This document shows, one piece after another, positions 43,052 to 51,709 of a stretch of 64,000 nt of DNA. The translations under genes and the position numbers were made by a program. The first letter of the stretch is position 1; the number at the start of each line of letters is the position of its first letter. Location: contig NZ_CP146991.1 of assembly GCF_001941975.2 (NCBI RefSeq), positions 2,466,524 through 2,530,523 on the forward strand, in the 5' to 3' direction. Source of the DNA: Sporomusa sphaeroides DSM 2875. Its GTDB lineage: Bacteria; Bacillota; Negativicutes; Sporomusales; Sporomusaceae. The notes under the pieces were generated by a model. The model ran no database searches. It was given only the letters and a program-made list of their open reading frames with translations, and was not told the origin of the DNA.

Positions 43052-44401
43052 ATGAATACAGGTATTCCATTAAAAATTACGGAAACAGTCCTGCGCGATG
43101 GGCATCAGTCACTGGCTGCCACCCGTATGCGCACTTCGGACATGCTGCCGGTATTAGAGCAGCTTGATGAAATTGGCTATTTCTCCATTGAAGCTTGGGG
43201 TGGCGCTACTTTTGACAGCTGTCTGCGCTTCTTGAATGAAGATCCCTGGGAGCGTTTGCGCACAATTAAAAAGTATTTGAAAAAAACCCCCATTCAAATG
43301 CTTTTACGCGGCCAAAATGTACTTGGCTACAATCATTACGCCGACGATGTTGTCAGCGAGTTTGTCAAGCGGGCAGTTGATAATGGTGTGGGAGTAATCC
43401 GAATTTTTGATGCCCTTAATGATGTCCGTAACCTGGAAGCCTCCATGCGTGCCGCCAAAGAGTCGGGAGCGCATGTACAAGGCGCGTTCGTATATACCAT
43501 CAGCCCTTACCATAACAACGATTCTTTTCTTAAAGTAGCCAAAGACCTTGTCAGTCTGGGCAGCGACTCTATCTGTATTAAGGATATGGCCGGCCTGCTG
43601 GCGCCATATAAAGCCTATGAACTGGTAAAAACACTGAAAGCCGAAATCAATATACCCATTCACCTGCACACACACTACACCAGCGGCATGGCCTCTATGA
43701 CTTACTTAAAAGCAGTTGAAGCCGGTGTTGATATTATTGACACCGCCCTTTCACCATTCGCTATGGCTTCCTCCCAGCCGGCTACCGAGGCCATGATTGC
43801 CGCCCTCGAAGGCACTGAGCGTGATTCCGGCCTCAGCAAGGAGAAGCTGTTCCCCATTGCCGATCATTTCCGGACTATAAAAAAACAACTGACTGAAACC
43901 TTTAATCTTAATACCAACATTGAAATTGACACCAAGGTACTGTCGTTCCAAATCCCCGGTGGCATGCTCTCCAATCTTTTAAACCAAATGAAAGAACAGG
44001 GTATGGCAGATAAGTTCCCTGATCTTATCGAGGAAATGCCCAAAGTGCGGGCCGAGCTCGGCTATCCGCCGCTGGTTACACCAACAAGCCAGATTGTTGG
44101 CTCCATGTCGGCTTTCAACGTTATGTTGGGCCGCTATAAAGTTGTGCCACGGGAAATCAAAGATCTTGCCCGCGGTAAATATGGCCGTACCCCGGCTCCT
44201 ATTGACCCGGAATTCTTGAAAACGCTAATTGGGGATGATGAGATTATCACCCACCGTCCGGCTGACGACATCAAGCCGCAAATGCCTGCCCTTCGTCAGG
44301 AATTGGCTGAAAAGGGTTATCCTAATGCCTCTACCGAAGATGTATTGTCTTATGCCGTATTCCCCGAGGTTGCCCTTAAGTTTTTTGAGTCCAACCGCTA
44401 A
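43052..44401 (+). CDS. Oxaloacetate decarboxylase alpha-type carboxyltransferase (no biotin domain)
   Basis: A 449-residue carboxyltransferase: TETVLRDGHQSLAATRMRT, the EAWGGATFDSCLRFL and MLLRGQN motifs, catalytic Lys in CIKDMAGLL, and metal-binding HLHTHYTSG. It matches the alpha subunit of Na+ oxaloacetate decarboxylase, transcarboxylase 5S or pyruvate carboxylase subunit B, but stops before the C-terminal biotinyl domain, which must be a separate protein not in this window. The ATG follows AAGGGGGAC. It has its own terminator at 44423. Confidence 0.88.
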   Translation: MNTGIPLKITETVLRDGHQSLAATRMRTSDMLPVLEQLDEIGYFSIEAWGGATFDSCLRFLNEDPWERLRTIKKYLKKTPIQMLLRGQNVLGYNHYADDVVSEFVKRAVDNGVGVIRIFDALNDVRNLEASMRAAKESGAHVQGAFVYTISPYHNNDSFLKVAKDLVSLGSDSICIKDMAGLLAPYKAYELVKTLKAEINIPIHLHTHYTSGMASMTYLKAVEAGVDIIDTALSPFAMASSQPATEAMIAALEGTERDSGLSKEKLFPIADHFRTIKKQLTETFNLNTNIEIDTKVLSFQIPGGMLSNLLNQMKEQGMADKFPDLIEEMPKVRAELGYPPLVTPTSQIVGSMSAFNVMLGRYKVVPREIKDLARGKYGRTPAPIDPEFLKTLIGDDEIITHRPADDIKPQMPALRQELAEKGYPNASTEDVLSYAVFPEVALKFFESNR

Positions 44402-44422
44402 CACACAGTTGGCTGTGACCGT

Positions 44423-44460
44423 AAAAAAATATCACCCTGCTTAAAGCCGGGTGATATTTT
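44423..44460. terminator. Bidirectional terminator
   Basis: AAAAATATCACCC / GGGTGATATTTTT stem between convergent carboxyltransferase and kinase genes. Confidence 0.9.
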
Positions 44461-44465
44461 TATTG

Positions 44466-46127
44466 CTATTTTTCAAAACAAGACTTGCCGATAAATTCAC
44501 GCAGAATGGAATTTTGCGGAATTTCATTATCTTCCACCGGAATAAAGTATTCCAGGAAGTTGAGCAGCCGGCGAGCTTCCGAATACTCTGAGTTGTCTGG
44601 TGTAATCTTTTGCAGCAGCGGTTCGGCGTATTTCTTGAGCACCGCCAATTCGTAAATGAGCGCCGAATTAAACATTAAATCGGCTTCTTCCTGAAATGGG
44701 AAAATGTTGCGTTCCTCGCCCCGGCGTACCGATGGCCACATCTTGAGTGTCATCAGCGCGTCATGGGAACGAAACTCACTATCGCGGACAATCCTGCGAA
44801 TAAGACGGGCATCGGTTGTGGGAATGCGATTGTGGCTGTCTATCGACAATTGCGTTAAGGCACTAATATATATTTTAATTTTACAGTGACGGGGCACTGA
44901 ACTTGTTAAACGTTCATTAAGTCCGTGGATGCCTTCGATAATCAGTGGCTGGCTTTTGTCTACCTTAATACGGTGGCCCCGGTATTCACGCTGCCCTGTT
45001 TTAAAATTAAAGGTAGGCATTTCCACTTCTTCTCCGGACAAAATCCTGGCCAGATGAGAATTAAATAATTCCAGATCAATGGCTTCAATCGATTCAAAAT
45101 CATACTCGCCATGTTCATCAACCGGCGTTTTCTCCCTGTCAACAAAATAATCGTCCAGTGAAAGCGGTACCGGCCACACCCCGTTAACTCTTAATTGAAT
45201 ATTAAGCCGCTGGGCAAAGGTAGTTTTTCCTGATGAGGAAGGACCGGCTACCAAAATAACCCGAACTTCGTCACGGTGCGAAGCGACAAAGTCGGCTATC
45301 TGGGCTATCTTTTTCTCATGCAAGGCTTCCGCTACTCTTATAATATCTGTTATATCCTCTTTACCAGTGCACTCATTCAGGTTGGCTACATAGGCGCACC
45401 GTAAAATATTTCCCCATTGGGCGGCTTCTTTAAACACTTTAAACAATTTTGGATTCTCAACAAATTTGGGCAGCACATTAGGATTATCCTTCTCAGGGAG
45501 CCGTAAGATGATTCCCGGTGGATAATATTTAAGTTCAAATACTTTTACATAACCGGTTGAAGGTGTCATATTACCATAAAGATAGTCATACACCTGGCCA
45601 CAGTAATAAATATTGACGTTTTCCTTGTCAAACTGTTCGAGCAGACTGACTTTTTCCCGCTGTCCTGCTGCCTTAAACATTTCGATAGCTTCGGCCTTAG
45701 GCAGAGTTTTACGAACAATCGGCCGGTCCTCCTCAATAATTTGGCGCATATGCTGCTCAAGTTTTTCGACGTCTTCCGGCATAATATCCCGTCCATGATG
45801 CAGTTCACAGTACAGCCCTTTGCTCAAGGAATGCTCCACCGTTACTTCACTGCCTGGAAACAGTTCCTGAGCGGCAGCAATCAAGACAAAAGTGACACTG
45901 CGCTGATACACTTTCATCCCGGCCTCACTCCGGAGATCAAGGAAGTCTACCACACTGTCCTGTTCTAGCACATTCTGCAGATCCCTTATGGTATTGTTTA
46001 CTTTTGCGGCTACCACCGGTGTAGTATACCTATGAGCGGCATCCCGGCTAATTTCCAGCAGTGTAACACCTTTCTCATACTCGACAGTACGTCCATTGGA
46101 AAAGGTTACACTTATTTTTTCCGACAT
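44466..46127 (-). CDS. TGS-domain uridine kinase-like nucleoside kinase
   Basis: A 553-residue fusion. Residues 1-65 are a TGS domain (ISVTFSNGRTVEYEKGVTLLEI), 70-260 a threonyl-tRNA-synthetase-like second domain (VEHSLSKGLYCEL ... STGYVKVFELKYYPPGIILRLP), and from about 285 a uridine kinase domain with P-loop VAGPSSSGKTTFAQRL, LDDYFVDRE and the base-binding region. It lacks tRNA synthetase catalytic motifs. Such proteins are widespread in Firmicutes; the substrate is probably a nucleoside. Confidence 0.9.
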   Translation of the reverse strand: MSEKISVTFSNGRTVEYEKGVTLLEISRDAAHRYTTPVVAAKVNNTIRDLQNVLEQDSVVDFLDLRSEAGMKVYQRSVTFVLIAAAQELFPGSEVTVEHSLSKGLYCELHHGRDIMPEDVEKLEQHMRQIIEEDRPIVRKTLPKAEAIEMFKAAGQREKVSLLEQFDKENVNIYYCGQVYDYLYGNMTPSTGYVKVFELKYYPPGIILRLPEKDNPNVLPKFVENPKLFKVFKEAAQWGNILRCAYVANLNECTGKEDITDIIRVAEALHEKKIAQIADFVASHRDEVRVILVAGPSSSGKTTFAQRLNIQLRVNGVWPVPLSLDDYFVDREKTPVDEHGEYDFESIEAIDLELFNSHLARILSGEEVEMPTFNFKTGQREYRGHRIKVDKSQPLIIEGIHGLNERLTSSVPRHCKIKIYISALTQLSIDSHNRIPTTDARLIRRIVRDSEFRSHDALMTLKMWPSVRRGEERNIFPFQEEADLMFNSALIYELAVLKKYAEPLLQKITPDNSEYSEARRLLNFLEYFIPVEDNEIPQNSILREFIGKSCFEK

Positions 46128-46268
46128 GTGACAGGCCCCCTCATCAGCGATAAACTTTCTCTAAACTATATATATGCTAATTCAACTATATTCCCCCATT
46201 CTCCTGCCGCAATAATCAATTAACATAAGAAGAGCATGTATGCTAAGTTTTGGCAAAAGGTCAATCGG

Positions 46269-47414
46269 TTAGAGAAATCTCTGACCTACTTTTCTCTTAT
46301 GAATAACCGCCAGGCAGCCCAGATTATTTAAATTTCTTGCAAAACACTCAATCGAAATGTCCACACCGGCAACGGTATGCATAAACATACTCCTATTGCC
46401 GATAGCAATACTCTTGCCGACAAATTTTTCTCCCAGTGTGCCTGCCGGCATCTCCTCAAATTTACCTGAAAACGGATAATCTGTATTTACATCAGCCTCC
46501 ACACTTTGCCGATAACCGGCCGGATACTGAAATAGCTGATGCTTTCCACAGGAAATCGACAAATATTGTGCCACTCCCGGTTCATAACAAAACCATTTTA
46601 GCCGGTTGCTACATTCTTGATACGGCAACCGGAAATGTTTTCTGCCAATACCCTCTAAGACAATCAGCGCGATCTTCTTGTTTCCGCCGCAAGCGCGGAT
46701 ATGCTCACAGATACCGGTAATATCAGTTATTTTTCCCAGCTCTGTATATATGGGAACTACTTCATTGCGCGCCGGCATCATAACCGGCTGCGGCACTGCC
46801 GGTGTTTTAAAACAATATCCTGCTTTTGCCACCACCAGATATTCCGGTAAACGCCGGACATCCTCCTGGTGACCGTCAAATTCCCGGATAAATTCCGCTT
46901 TGCTGACAACCCTTTCTACTTGCTGTAGATTATGGACATATTCAAAATCTCTCCTGCTTGCATTATAAAGCCCTGCATAGCGGGTGGAACAGCTTGTACA
47001 AACTGCCGCACCATCCAGTTTGGTCAAATCGATCCAGCCCTCAATAGTTATCATATCACCGTTGCCAATAATTATCGGAGTAAATCCCGATTGTCTGACA
47101 AAACGTTCTATTTCGCTAAATAGCTCATCAGTCATAGCATCCCATGCAATATCCGGCAGCCGCGTATACCGGGCAGCAAAATATTGCTGCGCGTAGCTTA
47201 AAAATACAAGTTGGGGATTATATTGTTCCAGCATATCCAAAGCGGTATCCGTTACCCAGGTATTGCTGCGCAGGTCGGTATCCCCGGGATAAGGATGCCT
47301 GTCCAGCACTTGCCTTACCAACCGGATAAGTGGTGTATCCTCAGTGCGTTTTTTACCGCTTTTAAGATCCAACACATTTTGCCAGCCATTCACATCCACG
47401 ATAGCAATACTCAT
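46269..47414 (-). CDS. Hypothetical protein, possibly alkaline-phosphatase-superfamily-like
   Basis: A 381-residue soluble protein with no signal peptide (MSIAIVDVNGWQNVLDLKSGKK). I do not recognise a family. The segment DTALDMLEQYNPQLVFLSYAQQYFAARYTR followed by IERFVRQSGFTPIIIGNGDMI vaguely recalls the end of phosphopentomutase/nucleotide-pyrophosphatase-type metal sites (PDLVFV...SDHG), but the SDHG motif is replaced by GNGD, so this is weak. CTSCSTRYAG and a Cys-containing C-terminus may bind metal. Good Shine-Dalgarno (GGGGGATGG). Single gene, 163 bp from modC. Confidence 0.6.
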   Translation of the reverse strand: MSIAIVDVNGWQNVLDLKSGKKRTEDTPLIRLVRQVLDRHPYPGDTDLRSNTWVTDTALDMLEQYNPQLVFLSYAQQYFAARYTRLPDIAWDAMTDELFSEIERFVRQSGFTPIIIGNGDMITIEGWIDLTKLDGAAVCTSCSTRYAGLYNASRRDFEYVHNLQQVERVVSKAEFIREFDGHQEDVRRLPEYLVVAKAGYCFKTPAVPQPVMMPARNEVVPIYTELGKITDITGICEHIRACGGNKKIALIVLEGIGRKHFRLPYQECSNRLKWFCYEPGVAQYLSISCGKHQLFQYPAGYRQSVEADVNTDYPFSGKFEEMPAGTLGEKFVGKSIAIGNRSMFMHTVAGVDISIECFARNLNNLGCLAVIHKRKVGQRFL

Positions 47415-47577
47415 CTAACCATCCCCCGCCCATATCAATATCACCGGCCACAAAAGCTTTTATTATAGCCGTCTTCCAATATCCTCATATATAAAAAATC
47501 AACTAAAAGAAACTACTGCTCTTTTAGCTGATACAAGCCTGCTTTATACTGTTCACAAAATACCCTGCCGTGCACCA

Positions 47578-48261
47578 CTAACCAACACCCTGACACTGAA
47601 GCAGCTCCGCAATTGGCAAAGCAGCGCCGGCTGTTTGCCTGCCCTTTTCTAAAAACAAAAATTGATTCCCCAATGCCTTGGCCTCTGCAAGATCATGAGT
47701 GACAAGAATAAAGGGAATATTCCAGATACCCTGAATCTTCTTTAGCTCTGCCTGTAATTCCAGGCGGGTATCACTGTCAAGTGCCGACAAAGGTTCATCC
47801 AGCAACAGAATCGCCGGTTCTGCCATCAACGCACGGGCCAAAGCCACTCGCTGCTTCTCGCCGCCTGATAATTTCTCAATAAACCGTGATGCCAAATGCT
47901 CAATACGCAACAGCCCCAACAATCGTTCATAGAGCTCCTGGGATCTGCTGTCATGTTTTTTAACACCATACCAGATGTTGCGTTTAACATCCATATGCGG
48001 AAATAAGGCAAATTCCTGAAACATGTATCCCACACGCCGCGATTGCGGCGGCATGAAGGTTTTTGCCGCTGAAGAAAACAAAACACATTCATTATGAATA
48101 ATATGGCCTTCATCCGGCCTTAAGAGACCGGCAATGGCCCGCAGAATGGTTGTCTTGCCCGCACCTGAAGGGCCAAACAATACCAAAATATCGTTGGCGA
48201 CCGTAAACTTAATATCCAGCGTAAAATCCGATAATCTTTTCTTCATAGCAACCTGCAGCAT
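47578..48261 (-). CDS. modC: Molybdate ABC transporter ATP-binding protein
   Basis: A 227-residue ABC ATPase: Walker A FGPSGAGKTT, signature LSGGEKQRVALARAL, Walker B LLLDEPLSALD, H-loop VTHDLAEA. It lacks the C-terminal MOP (molybdate-binding) domain found in E. coli ModC, so it is of the short type. The start codon abuts the modB stop. It energises molybdate or tungstate uptake with the genes upstream. Confidence 0.9.
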   Translation of the reverse strand: MLQVAMKKRLSDFTLDIKFTVANDILVLFGPSGAGKTTILRAIAGLLRPDEGHIIHNECVLFSSAAKTFMPPQSRRVGYMFQEFALFPHMDVKRNIWYGVKKHDSRSQELYERLLGLLRIEHLASRFIEKLSGGEKQRVALARALMAEPAILLLDEPLSALDSDTRLELQAELKKIQGIWNIPFILVTHDLAEAKALGNQFLFLEKGRQTAGAALPIAELLQCQGVG

Positions 48262-48945
48262 TTAGAACAACCCCCTTACAGACGTATCGCCGGCTCTCTT
48301 TTTCGACCAGACATTGAGCCAAAAAATGAGGAGAAAGGTTATACCGCTAATCAACAGGACATAGGTGCCGGCAAGCGTCAAGTTATTGGATTCTGCCGCG
48401 AAATAAATTGCCAGCGGAATGGTCTGCGTTTTACCGGGAATATTACCGGCTACCATGATAGTGGCTCCGAATTCGCCCAGTGCCCTGGCAAAGGACAATA
48501 CCAGCCCGGCAACCAGACCCGGCCAAGCCAAGGGGATGGTTATTGTCAGAAAAACCCGCCATTCACTGGAGCCTAACGTCCGGGCGGCGTCCTCAAGGGT
48601 ACGATCCACCCCCTGAAAAGCCGCTTTGGTACTTTGATACATCAGTGGGAATGCAACTACCGTGGCAGCAAGCATTGCTGCATATGGCGTAAAAATAATC
48701 TGGGTATGGAAGGTTTCTGACAAAAACTGTCCTATCGGCCCTTGTTTGCCAATCAAAACCAATAATACAAAGCCGGTTACCACAGGCGGCAATACCAAGG
48801 GCAATGCAAAAACTGCCTCCAGTGCACTCTTGCCGGGAAATTCAAAGCTTCGCATCGCATAAGCGGCAGCTACTCCAAAGGTGAATACAAATATTAATGA
48901 GACAAGTGCAACCTTGACCGACAAAAGGACTGGCTGCCATTCCAT
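48262..48945 (-). CDS. modB: Molybdate ABC transporter permease
   Basis: A 227-residue membrane protein with about five hydrophobic helices and the ABC-permease EAA loop (EDAARTLGSSEWRVFLTITIPLAWPGLVAGLVLSFARALGEFGATIMVAGN), the last part being the ModB signature. The start is taken as ATG at 48945 with AAGGTAGGTG before it; a GTG nine bases upstream overlaps that site. Confidence 0.9.
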   Translation of the reverse strand: MEWQPVLLSVKVALVSLIFVFTFGVAAAYAMRSFEFPGKSALEAVFALPLVLPPVVTGFVLLVLIGKQGPIGQFLSETFHTQIIFTPYAAMLAATVVAFPLMYQSTKAAFQGVDRTLEDAARTLGSSEWRVFLTITIPLAWPGLVAGLVLSFARALGEFGATIMVAGNIPGKTQTIPLAIYFAAESNNLTLAGTYVLLISGITFLLIFWLNVWSKKRAGDTSVRGLF

Positions 48946-48959
48946 AACATACACCTACC

Positions 48960-49772
48960 TTATTGGCCTGAGCCGACAAAACTAAAACCGTATTTCTGAA
49001 ATATTGCTGCACTTTGCGGACCACATAAATAGTCTAAAAAGGCGGCCGCCTCTTTAGGATGCTTAGAATTAGTCATAGCTACCGCCGGGAACATAACCGG
49101 CGTATGCGAACCATCAGGCGCAACAACGACGACTTTTACTTTATCACTCAGCGCTGCTACCGTCGAAAATGCAATACCGGCATCAACATTTCCTGTTTCG
49201 ACATAGGAGATGATGGTACGAACGTCTTTAGCCTGGACAGCTTTATCTTTAACGGCTTCCCATACCTCAATGCCTTTAAGCAATTCCATGGCATATTGGC
49301 CAGCCGGCACTGTTGCCGGCTCGCCCATGCCAAATCGCGTAACTGTTTTTAAATCCTGAAAACTTTCAATTATCAACTGTGAATTCTTAGGAACAATCAA
49401 AACCAATTTGTCATTCACCAGTATTCTTCGGGTAGAAGGTACTACAAGGTTTTTACTTTGCAACTCATTGATCTGCTTCATAGAGGCAGAAATGAACAGG
49501 TCGGCAGGAACACCCTGCTCCAGCTGCTTTTGCAAAACTCCGGAAGGCCCAAGATTGAGCACCAGCTTCACATTTGCGTTAACTGCTTCATATTCTGTTT
49601 GAATTTCCTGTAAGGCATCTTTTAGGCCAAGCGCGGCAGAAACATTAATTTCAACCGGTTCTGCAAGTTTAGCCGGCCTGTGAGCCACAGGCTCCACAGC
49701 CCAGATGGTTCCGGCAACAGCCAAAACTGCAACCAGTCCAAACAGCAAATGAACTGCAGCATTCCTTCTCAT
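48960..49772 (-). CDS. modA: Molybdate-binding periplasmic protein, first copy
   Basis: A 270-residue ModA-type binding protein with an uncleaved or Sec-type N-terminal hydrophobic segment (LLFGLVAVLAVAGTIWA) and no lipobox. The mature part has VEINVSAALGLKDALQEI, NLGPSGVLQKQLEQGVPADLFISAS, GEPATVPAGQYAMELL and VETGNVDAGIAFSTVAAL. In the next gene the second motif reads ASGALQ; here LGPSG replaces it, so ligand contact may differ. A tandem paralogue lies 39 bp upstream. Confidence 0.88.
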   Translation of the reverse strand: MRRNAAVHLLFGLVAVLAVAGTIWAVEPVAHRPAKLAEPVEINVSAALGLKDALQEIQTEYEAVNANVKLVLNLGPSGVLQKQLEQGVPADLFISASMKQINELQSKNLVVPSTRRILVNDKLVLIVPKNSQLIIESFQDLKTVTRFGMGEPATVPAGQYAMELLKGIEVWEAVKDKAVQAKDVRTIISYVETGNVDAGIAFSTVAALSDKVKVVVVAPDGSHTPVMFPAVAMTNSKHPKEAAAFLDYLCGPQSAAIFQKYGFSFVGSGQ

Positions 49773-49811
49773 GGTAAACTCCCCCCTGCACTACCTTAAA
49801 CAAGCTGTCTG

Positions 49812-50621
49812 CTATTTACCCATCGTAAAGCCATGTTTTTCAAAGACGGTTTTGCTTTCTGCACTAAACAGATACTCAACAAAAGCTTCGGCTGCTTTTT
49901 GCTGTTTAGTACCGGTGGTTACAGCCACAGGATAAACTATGGGCTGATGGCTTCCTTCCGGCGCAACGGCGGCAACTTTCACTTTGTCACTGAAAATGGC
50001 ATCTGTCTTATATACAATCCCGGCCTCTACATTGCCTGTTTCAGTATAAGCCAGTACGGTACGTACATCTTTGGTGAAAACTACCCGGTCTTTTATTGCA
50101 TCCCACAATCCTAATTTTTGTAATACCTGTTGGGCATACTGACCGGCAGGCACTGTGGCTGTCTCACCAAGCGCAAGCTTTTTCACTCCGTCCTGAGTTA
50201 AGTCTTCATATTTGGTTATGTTCAGCTTTGATTCTTTAGGCACAACAACAACCAGTTTATTCTCAACCAAATTTTTGCGGGTGGCTTTGTTGACTAGATT
50301 TTTTTCTTCCAATTCGTTCATCTGTTTGGGAGCAGCTGAAATGAAAATATCTGCAGGCGCACCCTGCTCGATTTGCTTCTGGAGGGCACCGGAAGCCCCA
50401 AGATTGTAAGCAAGTTTAACATTCGGGTTTTTAGCCTGATAGTTCTTTTGAATTTCCGCAAGTGCATCCTTAAGACTCACTGCCGCCGATACATTAATTT
50501 CTACCGGCTGTGCTTGCGCTGCCGGTGGAGCTTGTTTTTCGCCGCCACAGCCAACCAAGCTAAAAATAGCGGCTACTGCCAGGGCCAAAACAACAAACAG
50601 TCTTGTACTCATTTTCCCCAT
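49812..50621 (-). CDS. modA: Molybdate-binding lipoprotein, second copy
   Basis: A 269-residue ModA with lipobox SLVGC (Cys near residue 25) followed by a flexible QAPPAAQAQP linker. Motifs: VEINVSAAVSLKDALAEIQKNY, LGASGALQKQIEQGAPADIFISAA, GETATVPAGQYAQQ, and YTETGNVEAGIVYKTDAI. It is closer to the consensus than its neighbour and is probably the membrane-anchored primary binder. Two ModA proteins sharing one ModBC pair could split molybdate and tungstate. Confidence 0.9.
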   Translation of the reverse strand: MGKMSTRLFVVLALAVAAIFSLVGCGGEKQAPPAAQAQPVEINVSAAVSLKDALAEIQKNYQAKNPNVKLAYNLGASGALQKQIEQGAPADIFISAAPKQMNELEEKNLVNKATRKNLVENKLVVVVPKESKLNITKYEDLTQDGVKKLALGETATVPAGQYAQQVLQKLGLWDAIKDRVVFTKDVRTVLAYTETGNVEAGIVYKTDAIFSDKVKVAAVAPEGSHQPIVYPVAVTTGTKQQKAAEAFVEYLFSAESKTVFEKHGFTMGK

Positions 50622-50634
50622 CTTTTCTTCCCCC

Positions 50635-51438
50635 TTAGATTCGCTCTATCCGGCAGGTAAAATCCAGCGGATAGGCATATAGTACAGAGCTAAGTACAAT
50701 GAGATCAACAAACCCGGCGAATTTTTTCACCGTGTCCAGTGTGATACCTCCGGCCACCCCTATTTGGAGTTTAGGATTCATTTGCCGCAGCTCCTGCACA
50801 ACCGGTTTTAACGTTTCGGCTTCAAAATGATCAAGCAGCATAACATCTACGCAGGAAGCATAGCGGAAGGCTTCCTCCAGATTGCTGGGTTCAAACTCAA
50901 TCTTATGCTGCATGGAATACAACTTTTCAGGCAGGCTGTCCAGCATCCTCATGTGGTTCTGTGTTATCAAAATAGTATCACTTAGCGAATTGCGATGATA
51001 AATAGCGCCACCATCCTGAATAGCCCGCATTTCATCCAGCCTCATTCCCAAATGAGCTTTGCGACAAGCCACCACAATCTGAATATCGGGATTGACTTCT
51101 CTGGCTGCACTGACAAGCTTATGAGTTTGCGTAGCAATAGCTGACATCACTGTCAGGTACGTTTGACATATCCGCCATAACTTAAACAGTGTCGTTAGTT
51201 CGCCATGGGCCTCAATAATGACTCCGCCTTTAGCTACTGGGGTCCCCGCTTCCTTGCAATCAACGACCTGGAGTTTCTTGCTCTCAAAAAACTCTTTAAG
51301 GCGCGGCGTTCCGGATATGATAGCATCTTCCCGTGATATGAACCGAAATTTTCCCAATCCGCTGATCCCAAGCAATTCTGTCGTTATATCCCCATACGGA
51401 CAGTCTTCATTCAGCCCGGCTGTCAATGAATCAAACAA
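50635..51438 (-). CDS. modD: ModD-type quinolinate phosphoribosyltransferase homologue
   Basis: A 267-residue NadC-like protein: EDCPYGDITTELLG at the N-terminus, the HRNSLSDTILITQNHMRML region, then EFEPSNLEEAFRYASCVDVMLLDHF and VAGGITLDTVKKFAGFVDLIVLSS. The position at the head of a mod operon makes it ModD rather than a NAD-biosynthetic NadC; the ModD reaction is unclear. The start is TTG with GGGGGTAAGG ahead. Confidence 0.85.
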   Translation of the reverse strand: MFDSLTAGLNEDCPYGDITTELLGISGLGKFRFISREDAIISGTPRLKEFFESKKLQVVDCKEAGTPVAKGGVIIEAHGELTTLFKLWRICQTYLTVMSAIATQTHKLVSAAREVNPDIQIVVACRKAHLGMRLDEMRAIQDGGAIYHRNSLSDTILITQNHMRMLDSLPEKLYSMQHKIEFEPSNLEEAFRYASCVDVMLLDHFEAETLKPVVQELRQMNPKLQIGVAGGITLDTVKKFAGFVDLIVLSSVLYAYPLDFTCRIERI

Positions 51439-51709
51439 ATACCTTACCCCCTTTCAGGCAAAAAACAACTAACATAACCGAACTATACCTAAAACAGTAG
51501 ATACTACCGTACTCTTCTTTAATTAATATCATCGAAAAAGCAAAGGCTTGGCTTACCGTTTAAAATAAAAAACGCAAATGCAATTCATTTCAACTAATAT
51601 AAACTAACAAAAACGAACATAGCCTCTATGGTGTTATTATATTATTTGTTGTATGATATTGGCAAGAGCTTGCCAGCAATTAATATAACTTTTTATAGAG
51701 GTGCATATT
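51439..51709. promoter_or_regulatory. Divergent promoter region between mod operon and its regulator
   Basis: 271 AT-rich bases between modD and the regulator gene, which must hold both promoters. Short direct repeats of ACTAAC/AACTAAT-type appear on the modD side (51470-51610) and a TATAAT-like box TATTATATTATT near 51635. I could not identify a classic ModE palindrome or a molybdenum-cofactor riboswitch. Confidence 0.45.

Noticed and set aside
51439-51709. Molybdenum-cofactor riboswitch or ModE box upstream of the mod genes
   Set aside because: No matching conserved core or ModE-type palindrome could be seen.
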